From Stutzerimonas frequens (GTDB lineage: Bacteria; Pseudomonadota; Gammaproteobacteria; Pseudomonadales; Pseudomonadaceae), in the NCBI RefSeq assembly GCF_024448335.1, contig NZ_JAMOHM010000002.1, forward strand, positions 310,001-374,000: a stretch of 64,000 nucleotides of DNA. Reading direction: 5' to 3'. Position 1 is the stretch's first letter, and each line of letters starts with the position of its first letter. Shown here piece after piece: positions 46,479 through 54,688 of the stretch. The translations under genes were made by a program, and so were the position numbers. The notes beneath the pieces were generated by a model. The model saw nothing but the letters and a program-made list of their open reading frames with translations, ran no database searches and was not told where the DNA came from.

Positions 46479-47180
46479 ATGAAGACTGTCCTGGCGACAC
46501 TGGCACTGAGCACCCTGTTGATCGCAATCGGCGGCGCGCTGGTGGCGTATTCCGGCATCATCGACGTCGGCGCGGACGCCCCGCACAGCGCGCCGCTGCA
46601 CACCCTGCTGGAGACCACCCGGGAACGCGCCGTGGCTGTACGCGCCGGTGACATCGAGGTACCGCCGCTGGGATCGGCGGAGCAGATGCGCTCGGGCGCG
46701 GGCAACTATGCGGCCATGTGCGTCGGTTGCCACCTGGCGCCGGGGGTCGAGCCGACCGAACTGAGCCAGGGTCTCTACCCCGCCCCTCCGCCACTTGCCG
46801 AGGACTCCCGCGACAACGACCCGGCCGCAACATTCTGGGTCATCAAGCATGGGCTCAAATCCACCGGTATGCCGGCGTGGGGCAAGTTCATGGAAGACCG
46901 CTACATCTGGTCGCTGGTCGCCTTCGTCGAACAGCTGCCGTCACTCACCCCAATGGAATACCAGACGCTGGTGGACGCCAGTGACGGCCACCAGCACGGT
47001 GGCGGTGAAATGGACATGCACGATCACAGCGGCCAGCATCCGACTCCTGCCGCCGATCGGCAGCCTGCAGGCAAAGCCCATCATCAGGGCGCGCACAACG
47101 AGCAGACACCGGCGCATTCGGAAGCAGTACCGGAAGCCGATGTACACCATCACCCGGACGGCAGCCGCCACGTGCATTGA
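46479..47180 (+). CDS. Cytochrome c with His-rich C-terminal tail
   Basis: A 233-residue exported protein: N-terminal hydrophobic segment (LALSTLLIAIGGALVAYSG) serving as signal or anchor, one c-type heme motif CVGCH (81-85), probable axial Met131 in STGMPAWG, and a class I fold up to about residue 160. The remaining 70 residues are disordered and His/Met-rich (GEMDMHDHSGQHP ... HHQGAHNEQTPAHSE ... HHHPDGSRHVH). It follows copB by ten bases. Association with CopA suggests it could accept electrons from Cu(I) oxidation or deliver copper; this is inference. Confidence 0.8.
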   Translation: MKTVLATLALSTLLIAIGGALVAYSGIIDVGADAPHSAPLHTLLETTRERAVAVRAGDIEVPPLGSAEQMRSGAGNYAAMCVGCHLAPGVEPTELSQGLYPAPPPLAEDSRDNDPAATFWVIKHGLKSTGMPAWGKFMEDRYIWSLVAFVEQLPSLTPMEYQTLVDASDGHQHGGGEMDMHDHSGQHPTPAADRQPAGKAHHQGAHNEQTPAHSEAVPEADVHHHPDGSRHVH

Positions 47181-47225
47181 TGGGCTGCGCCATGGCCGGC
47201 GCAATCGTCCGTCAGGCAATTCGCC

Positions 47226-47765
47226 TCAGCGCTTCGCCTCGATCTGTCCGACGCGCTCCAGCCACGCGGGCTCCAGGCGTGGCTGGTCGATATCCATGCC
47301 CAGCGCCTCCATCGCCTCGCGGTGACGGTCGATCTCGGCGACCGAATCGCTGAGCCCGATGAGGTTGCCGTCGAGCTGGTGCATCTGCGTCAGCCCTAGG
47401 TGATAGAAGCGCAGCAGCTTCATCGCATCCGGATCGCCCGCACTTACGCCTGCCTTGACCTGGTGCATCATGTTGGTCACGCGCATCAGGCTGCGCTTGA
47501 GCTGCCAGCCGTACACCGCCGCCGCCATCCACGGCTGCTGCCAGTACAGCCACCTGACGACTCCGATCGTCAGCGCCAGTCCGGCCACCACGCCGCCGAT
47601 GTTCAGCCGCAGGTTGTCACCACCGGGCTCGCCGAACAGCGCCACGGCCAGGGCCGACAAGCCCATGGCGAGGACGGCAAAGGTCACGGCGACGATCAGG
47701 GTGCTGCGCCGGGTCTGCTGGCGATAGGTTTCGGGGCTGAGCGGAACGATCTCGAATAGCACCAC
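47226..47765 (-). CDS. DUF3087 inner-membrane protein
   Basis: A 179-residue protein with two TM helices (LIVAVTFAVLAMGLSALAVA and LNIGGVVAGLALTIGVVRWL) and a cytosolic helical domain, resembling the DUF3087 family (EIVPLSPETYRQQTRRSTLI at the N-terminus). The start codon is GTG at 47765, with AAGGA upstream. Function unknown; not obviously related to the copper operon it converges with. Confidence 0.8.
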   Translation of the reverse strand: MVLFEIVPLSPETYRQQTRRSTLIVAVTFAVLAMGLSALAVALFGEPGGDNLRLNIGGVVAGLALTIGVVRWLYWQQPWMAAAVYGWQLKRSLMRVTNMMHQVKAGVSAGDPDAMKLLRFYHLGLTQMHQLDGNLIGLSDSVAEIDRHREAMEALGMDIDQPRLEPAWLERVGQIEAKR

Positions 47766-47896
47766 GGGGCGATGTCCTTGGCTGAGGCGGAAGATGAGCG
47801 GCGGCCATTATCACCTCAATCGCCGTGCGCTGACTGATACAGCGCAGTATCTTCCGCCCTCCGGCTAAGCTCGACCCGCCCCAACTGGAGAATTCC

Positions 47897-48397
47897 ATGC
47901 GCCGCCTCGCCACGCCCGCCGATGAGCAGCGGGTCTACGACATCTACATGCACCCGGACGTGGAGCGGTACCTGGGCTTCGACCCCATGCCTCGCGAGCA
48001 CTTCGGCAAGGTCTTCGAGCCGCTGTTCGAAAGCGCCGGCTTCTATGTCTTCGAAGACGATGGCGTGGTGCAAGGCTTCTACAAGGTGCAGCGCCATCTG
48101 GGCCGCGCCGCCCATGTCGCCTACCTCGGTACCCTGGCCGTCGCGCCCGAGGTCAGGGGCAGCGGCCTGGCGCGACGGATGATGCAGGAAGCCCTCGCCA
48201 AGCTGGCCGCCAGCGGCATTCGTCGTGTGGAATTGACGGTGGAAGCGGACAACCCGCGGGCGATTGCCTTCTACGAGCGCTTCGGCTTCGTCCACGAAGG
48301 CACGCAGCGCGCTGCCTACAAGCGCAGCAGCGACGACGGCTTCGTCGACGAACTGATGTATGGCCTGTTGCTGGGACCCGGGCGGGCCCCAGCATAG
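47897..48397 (+). CDS. GNAT-family N-acetyltransferase
   Basis: A 166-residue acetyltransferase: MRRLATPADEQRVYDIYMHP, acetyl-CoA loop VAPEVRGSGLARRMMQEAL, then RVELTVEADNPRAIAFYERF typical of GNAT proteins. CTGGAG lies upstream of the ATG. Converges with wrbA 15 bp downstream. Substrate unknown. Confidence 0.87.
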   Translation: MRRLATPADEQRVYDIYMHPDVERYLGFDPMPREHFGKVFEPLFESAGFYVFEDDGVVQGFYKVQRHLGRAAHVAYLGTLAVAPEVRGSGLARRMMQEALAKLAASGIRRVELTVEADNPRAIAFYERFGFVHEGTQRAAYKRSSDDGFVDELMYGLLLGPGRAPA

Positions 48398-48412
48398 GTA
48401 CTGCGTCGTTCG

Positions 48413-49012
48413 TCAGCCCTTGAGTTTGCTGGTGATCTTCGCCACGTGCTCACCCTGGTAGCGTGCGATGGCCAGTTCCTTCTCCGAAGGCTGACGCGAG
48501 CCGTCGCCACCGGCGATGGTCGTGGCGCCATAGGGCGTGCCACCGTTGGTTTCGGAGATGTCGAAGAACTCGCTGATGCCATAACCGGTCGGCACGATGA
48601 CCATGCCGTGGTGCGCCAGGGTGGTCCAGGTCGAGGTAATGGTCATCTCCTGCCCACCGCCGGTGCCGGTCGAGGCGAACACGCTGGCGACCTTGCCATG
48701 CAGCGCGCCCTTGGCCCACAGGCCGCCCGTGCGGTCGAGGAAGTTGCGCATCTGCCCGGACATGTTGCCGAAGCGGGTCGGAGTACCAAAGATGATGCCG
48801 TCGTAGTCCGGCAGCTCATTCGGATCGGCGATGTCGGCGGGCTGATCGACCTTGCCGCCGGCGTTGCGGAAGGCGTCTTCCGGCATGGTTTCCGGCACGC
48901 GTTTGATCGTCACCTCGACACCCGGTACGCGGCGTGCGCCCTCGGCGACGGCATTGGCCATCGTTTCGATGTGGCCGTACATGGAGTGATAGAGCACGAG
49001 AATCTTCGCCAT
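48413..49012 (-). CDS. wrbA: NAD(P)H:quinone oxidoreductase WrbA
   Basis: A 199-residue flavodoxin-fold FMN protein: [20 protein letters not shown] (FMN phosphate loop), [18 protein letters not shown], and [12 protein letters not shown], all hallmarks of WrbA. It reduces quinones by two electrons and protects against redox stress. It lies downstream of the pirin gene on the same strand (83 bp gap), the usual pirin-wrbA pair. Confidence 0.93.
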   Translation of the reverse strand: MAKILVLYHSMYGHIETMANAVAEGARRVPGVEVTIKRVPETMPEDAFRNAGGKVDQPADIADPNELPDYDGIIFGTPTRFGNMSGQMRNFLDRTGGLWAKGALHGKVASVFASTGTGGGQEMTITSTWTTLAHHGMVIVPTGYGISEFFDISETNGGTPYGATTIAGGDGSRQPSEKELAIARYQGEHVAKITSKLKG

Positions 49013-49095
49013 CTTGCTTTCCTCTTTCGGTGGGTGAGTCTGAATAACGTTGTGGATGGGATAACGCGCCAGAAGCGTCGTTCCGATGGCAGCCG

Positions 49096-49794
49096 TCAGA
49101 GCGACTCGACCAGGAGGACTTCGCTGTCTGCCACGGCCCTGATGCTCAGCCGTGTTTCATCACGCACGGCCACGCCATCGCCGGCGGCGACCATGAGTCC
49201 GTTGATCTCGATCTGGCCGCTGGCCGGCACCAGATACACCCGGTGCCCGGCGGCAATTTCGTAGTCCGCTCCCTGCCCTGCTGCAAGCGTAGCCGCTGCC
49301 AGCCTGGCTTCAGCACGAATCGGTAGCGCGTCGTCATCGCCGGGCAGACCACTGGCGAGCGTGACGAAGGCGCCGGCGCGGTCGCCGCTGGGGAACTGGC
49401 GAGTGCCCCAGGCCGGCGGCAGCCCGGTCTGCTGCGGGTGAATCCAGATCTGGAAGATGCGTGTCTCCACATCCTCCAGGTTGTACTCGCTGTGCACGAT
49501 GCCGGTGCCGGCGCTCATCACCTGCACATCGCCGGCGACGGTACGGCCACGGTTGCCGAGGCTGTCTTGATGGGTAATGGCGCCCTGGCGGACGTAGGTG
49601 ATGATTTCCATGTCCCGGTGCGAATGCGGTTCGAAGCCGGACTGCGGCGCGATGCTGTCATCGTTCCAAACGCGCAGACGGCCCCAGCGCATGCGCTCGA
49701 CGTCGTGATAATCAGCAAAGGAAAAGTGGTGGCGCGCGTTCAGCCAGCCGTGCTGCGCATGACCAAGCCGGGCATATGGACGTAGTTCGATCAT
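49096..49794 (-). CDS. Pirin-family protein
   Basis: A 232-residue bicupin. The metal-binding pirin N-terminal domain shows [20 protein letters not shown] and HSEYN, giving the His/His/His/Glu ligands. Some bacterial pirins (YhhW, YhaK relatives) have quercetinase activity or modulate enzymes; no substrate is known here. GGAGAG upstream fixes ATG 49794. Pirin and wrbA are often under a divergent LysR regulator, but the next gene here is an FKBP isomerase. Confidence 0.9.
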   Translation of the reverse strand: MIELRPYARLGHAQHGWLNARHHFSFADYHDVERMRWGRLRVWNDDSIAPQSGFEPHSHRDMEIITYVRQGAITHQDSLGNRGRTVAGDVQVMSAGTGIVHSEYNLEDVETRIFQIWIHPQQTGLPPAWGTRQFPSGDRAGAFVTLASGLPGDDDALPIRAEARLAAATLAAGQGADYEIAAGHRVYLVPASGQIEINGLMVAAGDGVAVRDETRLSIRAVADSEVLLVESL

Positions 49795-49890
49795 CTCGCT
49801 CTCCGCAGTTCGGGTCACCGGGACGACCCCGGCCAATGAAGGAGATGATCCATTCAATCAGATCGATAATGTTTGCAATTTTCAGCCAAT

Positions 49891-49913
49891 AACTATCGAT
49901 TCTGCCGATAGTT
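49891..49913. promoter_or_regulatory. LysR-type palindrome upstream of pirin-wrbA
   Basis: AACTATCG-ATTCTGC-CGATAGTT is a perfect 8-bp inverted repeat with a 7-base spacer that contains the T-N11-A layout of LysR operators, 97 bases upstream of the pirin start. No LysR gene is adjacent, so the regulator must be elsewhere. Confidence 0.6.
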
Positions 49914-50021
49914 AAGCCGGGCAACTGGCATCGGTAAACCGGCACGACAGCCGGCCTCTTGCCCGAAGCGCGTTTACCTGCCACAAAGCGCTCCCTCTTT
50001 CAGCTTTCAGGAAGCGCACGA

Positions 50022-50363
50022 ATGAACGATGAATTGCTGGTCGAAGACATTCAGCTCGGCGACGGCAAAGCGGTGGTCAAGGGCGCGCTGATCACCACCC
50101 AGTACCGCGGCACGCTGAGCGACGGCACGGAGTTCGACAGCTCCTACACGCGCGGCAAGCCATTCCAGTGCGTGATTGGCACCGGCCGGGTCATCAAGGG
50201 TTGGGACATCGGGCTGATGGGCATGCGGGTCGGCGGCAAGCGCAGGCTGTTCGTGCCAGCTCATCTGGGTTATGGCGAGCGCCAGGTCGGCGCGCATATC
50301 CCGCCCAATTCGGATCTGCATTTCGAGATCGAGCTGCTGGAAGTGCTGACGCGCGACGACTGA
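50022..50363 (+). CDS. FKBP-type peptidyl-prolyl isomerase
   Basis: A 113-residue single FKBP domain, likely cytosolic: YRGTLSDGTEFDSSYTRGKP, FQCVIGTGRVIKGWDIGLMG, and HLGYGERQVGAHIPPNSDLH followed by FEIELLEV. It catalyses proline cis-trans isomerisation. AGGA upstream and the N-terminus MNDELLVEDIQLGDG support ATG 50022. Confidence 0.92.
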   Translation: MNDELLVEDIQLGDGKAVVKGALITTQYRGTLSDGTEFDSSYTRGKPFQCVIGTGRVIKGWDIGLMGMRVGGKRRLFVPAHLGYGERQVGAHIPPNSDLHFEIELLEVLTRDD

Positions 50364-50368
50364 TCAGC

Positions 50369-50400
50369 CTTTCTGGCGCCCGCTGCGGGCCGCCAGAAAG
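50369..50400. terminator. Hairpin between the FKBP gene and opgH
   Basis: CTTTCTGGC and GCCAGAAAG (50369-50377, 50392-50400) pair perfectly and enclose CCCG/CGGG. It lies between convergent stops and could end both transcripts, although neither side has a long T-run. Confidence 0.6.
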
Positions 50401-50409
50401 TCGCAGGTA

Positions 50410-52986
50410 TCAGGCCTCGCCCGCGAGGTCCGGGCGCGCCACGCCTCGGGGATACTGCTCCCGATAGCGCGCCAGCCAGACGGCCCCGGCCGGATCTTCC
50501 CAGGCGTGACGGTGCAGCAGCGCCATGCCGTCCGGATCGTTCAGCAGGCGCCAGCGCGCCGCCTCGGCATCCGCGCCATCGGGCCCGGCGGCCAGCACCT
50601 TGCCCAGGCGCTGCTCGCGTAGATGTTCCGCCGACGGCACGACCTTGGCGTGACGCGCACGGGCCATGGCGCAGACCAGCGCGTTGTACAGCGGATCGAC
50701 CACCGCGACGAGGAAGCCTTCGCGCAGCGCGTTGGCCTGGTTTTGCTGCTGGTACAGGTCGGTATTGGCCAGCTCGGTGGGCGGTGCGTATTCCTCCGGG
50801 ATCAGGAACAGCTTGCTGCGCCGCGCAGCCAGGCCTAGACCGGTTCGGCTGGTGATCACCGAGACCGGCGCCGACAGGATCAGCGACACCACGATCGGCG
50901 CCAGCCACCAGAGAAAGGCTGCATCCAGCCAGGCGACCAAGGCCGTCCAGAGCACACCGATGACAATCTGCGAGCCGTGCCGGCGCAGCGCTTCGCCCCA
51001 GGGGGTGGCGTCGTCGCCGCGCTGCGGCGATTTCCACTGCACCGACCAGCCGAGGAACGCGGCGGTGACGAACACGCTGTGAAAGAGCATGCGCACCGGC
51101 GCCAGCAGCACCGAGAACAGCGTTTCGATCAGCATCGACAGCACCACCCGCAGCCGCCCGCCATAGGCCTGGGCGCCCTGGATGCAGACCAGCAGCACAC
51201 TGAGCAGCTTGGGCAGGAACAACAGCGTCATGGTCGCGGAGAACAGCGCGATGGCTTCCTGCGGATGCCAGCGCGGCCACAGCGGGTAGAGCTGGTTCGG
51301 CTGCAGGAAGTACTCCGGCTCCATCAGCGTATGGATCGCCAGCAGGCCGGTGGACAGCAGCAGGAAGAGGAACCACAGCGGCGCCGACAGGTAGGACATC
51401 ACCCCGGTGAGGAACACCAGGCGATGCACCGTGTGCACGCCGCGCACCATGAACAGGCGGAAGTTCATCAGGTTGCCGTGACACCAGCGGCGATCGCGCT
51501 TGAGCTCGTCGAGCAGGTTCGGCGGCAGCTCTTCGTAGCTGCCCGGCAGGTCGTAGGCGATCCACACGCCCCAGCCGGCACGGCGCATCAGCGCGGCTTC
51601 GACGAAGTCGTGGGAAAGGATCGCCCCGGCGAACGAACCGGTGCCGGGCAACGGCGCCAACGCGCAATGCTCGATGAACGGCTTCACGCGAATGATCGCG
51701 TTGTGGCCCCAGTAATGCGATTCACCCAGCTGCCAGAAGTTGAGCCCGGCGGTGAACAGCGGACCGTAGACGCGCGTGGCGAACTGCTGCAGCCGCGCAT
51801 AGAGGGTGTCCATGCCCGACGCCTTGGGCGCAGTCTGGATGATGCCGGCGTTGGGGTTGGCCTCCATCAGTCGCACCAGGCTGGTCAGGCATTCGCCGCT
51901 CATCACGCTGTCGGCATCCAGCACCACCATGTAGCGGTAGCTGCTGCCCCAGCGACGGCAGAAGTCGTCGATGTTGCCGCTCTTGCGCTTCACCCGGCGC
52001 CGACGGCGACGGTAGAAGATGTGGCCGAAGCCATCCACCGCACGGCACAGCTCGACCCAGGCCTTCTGCTCGGCGACGCAGGTATCCGGGTCGTTGCTGT
52101 CGCTGAGCACGAAGATGTCGAAATGCTCGAGTTCACCGGTTGCCTTGAGCGACTCGTAGGTCGCGCGCAGCCCCGCGAACACACGCGGCACATCCTCGTT
52201 GGCGATCGGCATCACCAGCGCCGTACGCGCCTCGGCCGGTATCGCTTCGTTGCCCGGACTGCTGGCCGAGATGCTGTAGCGGTCCTTGCCGCGCAGCAAC
52301 TGGAAGAAGCCCATCAGTGCGGTCCAGAAGCCCACCGAGACCCAGCAGAACAGCAACGCGAAGAGCAGCAGAATGCTGGTCTGCACCACATACGGAAGGA
52401 TCTGCCGAGCCGATTCGGACAGCGGCTGGACGAACACTTCCTGCATGTCGACCAGGAACCAGCCCTGGTAAGGCAGCACCGCCTTCATCTGCCAGGTGGC
52501 GAAGGCGGTCTGGCCGAGCATCAGCACCAGCAACGCCGCGCGGCGCAGGGCGGCAACGCGGCGCCAGCGTGCCTCGTCGAGCGGCTGCGGGCTGGGTTCG
52601 ACCTTGCGCCGCGGGATCGCCCGACCCAGCAGCCGGCGCCAGCCGCGGCGCAGGATATTGGTATGCCAGGGCTCCGGGACCATGCGCGTACGCACGATCG
52701 GCGGGGTCGACTGCACATAGGCGCGCCCCTGGTGATCCTCGGCGATCACCCCGGCGCGGTCGAACAGATCGCCCCAGCCCAGCCGCAGTCGCGCGACCAC
52801 CGAGTCCAGCAGACGCCGCGACGGGCTGCGCGGCGTGGCGGTCTCGGCAGACAGTTCGTCATGCAGCGCGAACAGGCCGCCCTGCTCCGCCGCCTGCCGG
52901 TATCTGGCCGGGTCCTCGGCTTCGTTCAACGCCAGGCCATCGCAATAGCTTTGCGTCAGGCCATTCACTGCATGCTGCTCATTCAT
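50410..52986 (-). CDS. opgH: Glucans biosynthesis glucosyltransferase OpgH (MdoH)
   Basis: The 858-residue inner-membrane GT2 glucosyltransferase polymerises the beta-1,2 backbone of osmoregulated periplasmic glucans from UDP-glucose. Catalytic motifs: VVLDADSVM (DxD), LSHDFVEA and [10 protein letters not shown] (the Q/RxxRW-type site). About eight TM helices are spread through the chain. ATG 52986 begins [15 protein letters not shown]; an extra 21 upstream residues have no support. Its start lies within the opgG 3' end (8-base overlap). Confidence 0.94.
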   Translation of the reverse strand: MNEQHAVNGLTQSYCDGLALNEAEDPARYRQAAEQGGLFALHDELSAETATPRSPSRRLLDSVVARLRLGWGDLFDRAGVIAEDHQGRAYVQSTPPIVRTRMVPEPWHTNILRRGWRRLLGRAIPRRKVEPSPQPLDEARWRRVAALRRAALLVLMLGQTAFATWQMKAVLPYQGWFLVDMQEVFVQPLSESARQILPYVVQTSILLLFALLFCWVSVGFWTALMGFFQLLRGKDRYSISASSPGNEAIPAEARTALVMPIANEDVPRVFAGLRATYESLKATGELEHFDIFVLSDSNDPDTCVAEQKAWVELCRAVDGFGHIFYRRRRRRVKRKSGNIDDFCRRWGSSYRYMVVLDADSVMSGECLTSLVRLMEANPNAGIIQTAPKASGMDTLYARLQQFATRVYGPLFTAGLNFWQLGESHYWGHNAIIRVKPFIEHCALAPLPGTGSFAGAILSHDFVEAALMRRAGWGVWIAYDLPGSYEELPPNLLDELKRDRRWCHGNLMNFRLFMVRGVHTVHRLVFLTGVMSYLSAPLWFLFLLLSTGLLAIHTLMEPEYFLQPNQLYPLWPRWHPQEAIALFSATMTLLFLPKLLSVLLVCIQGAQAYGGRLRVVLSMLIETLFSVLLAPVRMLFHSVFVTAAFLGWSVQWKSPQRGDDATPWGEALRRHGSQIVIGVLWTALVAWLDAAFLWWLAPIVVSLILSAPVSVITSRTGLGLAARRSKLFLIPEEYAPPTELANTDLYQQQNQANALREGFLVAVVDPLYNALVCAMARARHAKVVPSAEHLREQRLGKVLAAGPDGADAEAARWRLLNDPDGMALLHRHAWEDPAGAVWLARYREQYPRGVARPDLAGEA

Positions 52987-54550
52987 GGGGAGGAATCTGG
53001 TAGGTCCAGGTTTCGGAAAGGGTCTTGTCACCATCGACCAGCGCCGCACGCATCTCGACCGGGCGCGCCGGGTCGCGCACCTTCACGCGCAGCGTCAGGC
53101 GCCAGCCCTTGGTGACGGTGTTGTAGCGCAGGCTGTTTTCCACCAGCTCGGCGTTGTCATCGACGCTGACGCGCGTGCTGACCGGCGCATCCTCGGCGAG
53201 CTTCTCCAGCACCGGCCCGACGAAATCCACGATCAATGCGGTGCTGCCGTCGGGCTGGCGGATCAGGTTGGCCTGTTTGACGTCGCCGGTGGAGATACGG
53301 GTCTGCTGCACCCACGCCAGCTCAGGATCATGCAGGCTCGGCTCGTCCATGGAGAAATGCAGGCGGTATTCCAGATCCAGCGACTGGCCGGGCTCAGGCT
53401 GCTTTTCCGGCGACCAGAAAGCAACGATGTTGTCGTTGGTCTCGTCAGGCGTCGGGATCTCGATCAGCTCGACGTGGCCCTTGCCCCAGTCGCCGCGGGT
53501 CTCGACCCAGCCGCTCGGGCGCAGCTCGTATCGGTCGTCCAGGTCTTCGTAGCGGTTGAAGTCACGGGTGCGCTGCATCAGCCCGAAGCCGCGCGGGTTC
53601 TCCACGCTGAACGCACTGACGGCCAGACGCTTCGGATTGTTCAGCGGGCGCCAGATCAATTCGCCATTGCCGGCATGGATCGCCAGACCCTCGGAATCAT
53701 GCAGCTGTGGACGGAAGTTGGTGACGCTGCTCGGCTGGTTGGCGCCGAACAGGAACATGCTGGTCAGCGGCGCAATGCCCAGCTTGCCGACCTGCTCGCG
53801 CAGGAACACCTTGGCCTGCACGTCCAGCGTGCTGTCCTTGCCCGGCGTCAGCACCATGCGATAGGCGCCGGTGGCGCGCGGCGAATCGAGCAGCGCGTAA
53901 ATCACCAGATTGCGCCGATCAGGCTGCGGCCGCTCGACCCAGAATTCGCGGAAACGCGGAAACTCCTCGCCGACCGGCAGCGCCGTGTCGATCGCCAGCC
54001 CGCGCGCAGAAAGTCCGTACCACTGCCCCTTGCCGATGACGCGGAAATAGCTGGCGCCGAGCAGGGTCATCACCTCGTCCTGCTTGTCCTTCTTGTTCAG
54101 CGGATAGAGCACCTTGAAGCCGGCGAAGCCCAGCCCGTCCAGCGAAGCCGGGTCGATGTCGACGCCGCCGAACTCGAACATCGAGGGGTCGTAGCGAATC
54201 TCGCGTACTTTCGTCGCGGTGATTTCATTGATGCGCACCGGCGTGTCGAAGTGCATGCCCTGGTGATAGAAGTGCAGATGGAACGGCGTCTCGACGTCCT
54301 TCCAGTAGGCATGTTCCGGGTTGAAGCGCAGGCGCTGGTAGTCGGCGAATGCCATCTTGCGGAAGTCGTCGGGCAGGTTGCTGACCGGCTCCTCGTAACG
54401 ACTGGCTGCCAGCTCCTGCGCCCGCTTGGCCACATCATCCAGACTGAACGCCAGCGCACTGCCGGCCATCAGCATGCACAACCCACCTGCCAGCCCCGCC
54501 AGCATGCGCGCCGGATGGGCACCCGTATTGCGTTGAAAAATGCGTAACAC
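52979..54550 (-). CDS. opgG: Glucans biosynthesis protein OpgG (MdoG)
   Basis: A 523-residue periplasmic protein required for glucan backbone formation. Signal peptide near [20 protein letters not shown], then the two-domain MdoG fold ([60 protein letters not shown]). The start is GTG at 54550 with GGAGG four bases upstream, so the mature start codon context is unusual. Recent work on OpgG/OpgD relatives assigns beta-1,2-glucanase activity to some; for this protein that is inference. First of opgGH. Confidence 0.93.
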   Translation of the reverse strand: MLRIFQRNTGAHPARMLAGLAGGLCMLMAGSALAFSLDDVAKRAQELAASRYEEPVSNLPDDFRKMAFADYQRLRFNPEHAYWKDVETPFHLHFYHQGMHFDTPVRINEITATKVREIRYDPSMFEFGGVDIDPASLDGLGFAGFKVLYPLNKKDKQDEVMTLLGASYFRVIGKGQWYGLSARGLAIDTALPVGEEFPRFREFWVERPQPDRRNLVIYALLDSPRATGAYRMVLTPGKDSTLDVQAKVFLREQVGKLGIAPLTSMFLFGANQPSSVTNFRPQLHDSEGLAIHAGNGELIWRPLNNPKRLAVSAFSVENPRGFGLMQRTRDFNRYEDLDDRYELRPSGWVETRGDWGKGHVELIEIPTPDETNDNIVAFWSPEKQPEPGQSLDLEYRLHFSMDEPSLHDPELAWVQQTRISTGDVKQANLIRQPDGSTALIVDFVGPVLEKLAEDAPVSTRVSVDDNAELVENSLRYNTVTKGWRLTLRVKVRDPARPVEMRAALVDGDKTLSETWTYQIPPHE

Positions 54551-54688
54551 ACCGCCTCCGAATTACACGTTTGTGCAGAGTTCGCTCTGCTTCGCTGTGG
54601 TGAATCGCCTGACTCCAGCCGTTGCGCCGCGCGCGGCGAGCGCGACGGCGATGCCGGACTGCATGCGGTTCGCCATACAGAAAACTTC

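Noticed and set aside
44500..47180. Repeated ATG/CAT-rich tracts considered as a DNA repeat array
   Set aside because: The repetition follows from Met/His codons in disordered protein segments; unit lengths vary and there is no constant spacer, so not a CRISPR or tandem DNA repeat.
50977..53115. 712-codon plus-strand frame opposite opgH
   Set aside because: Composition is His/Arg/Gln-rich with no domains, and opgH on the other strand is complete and well supported.
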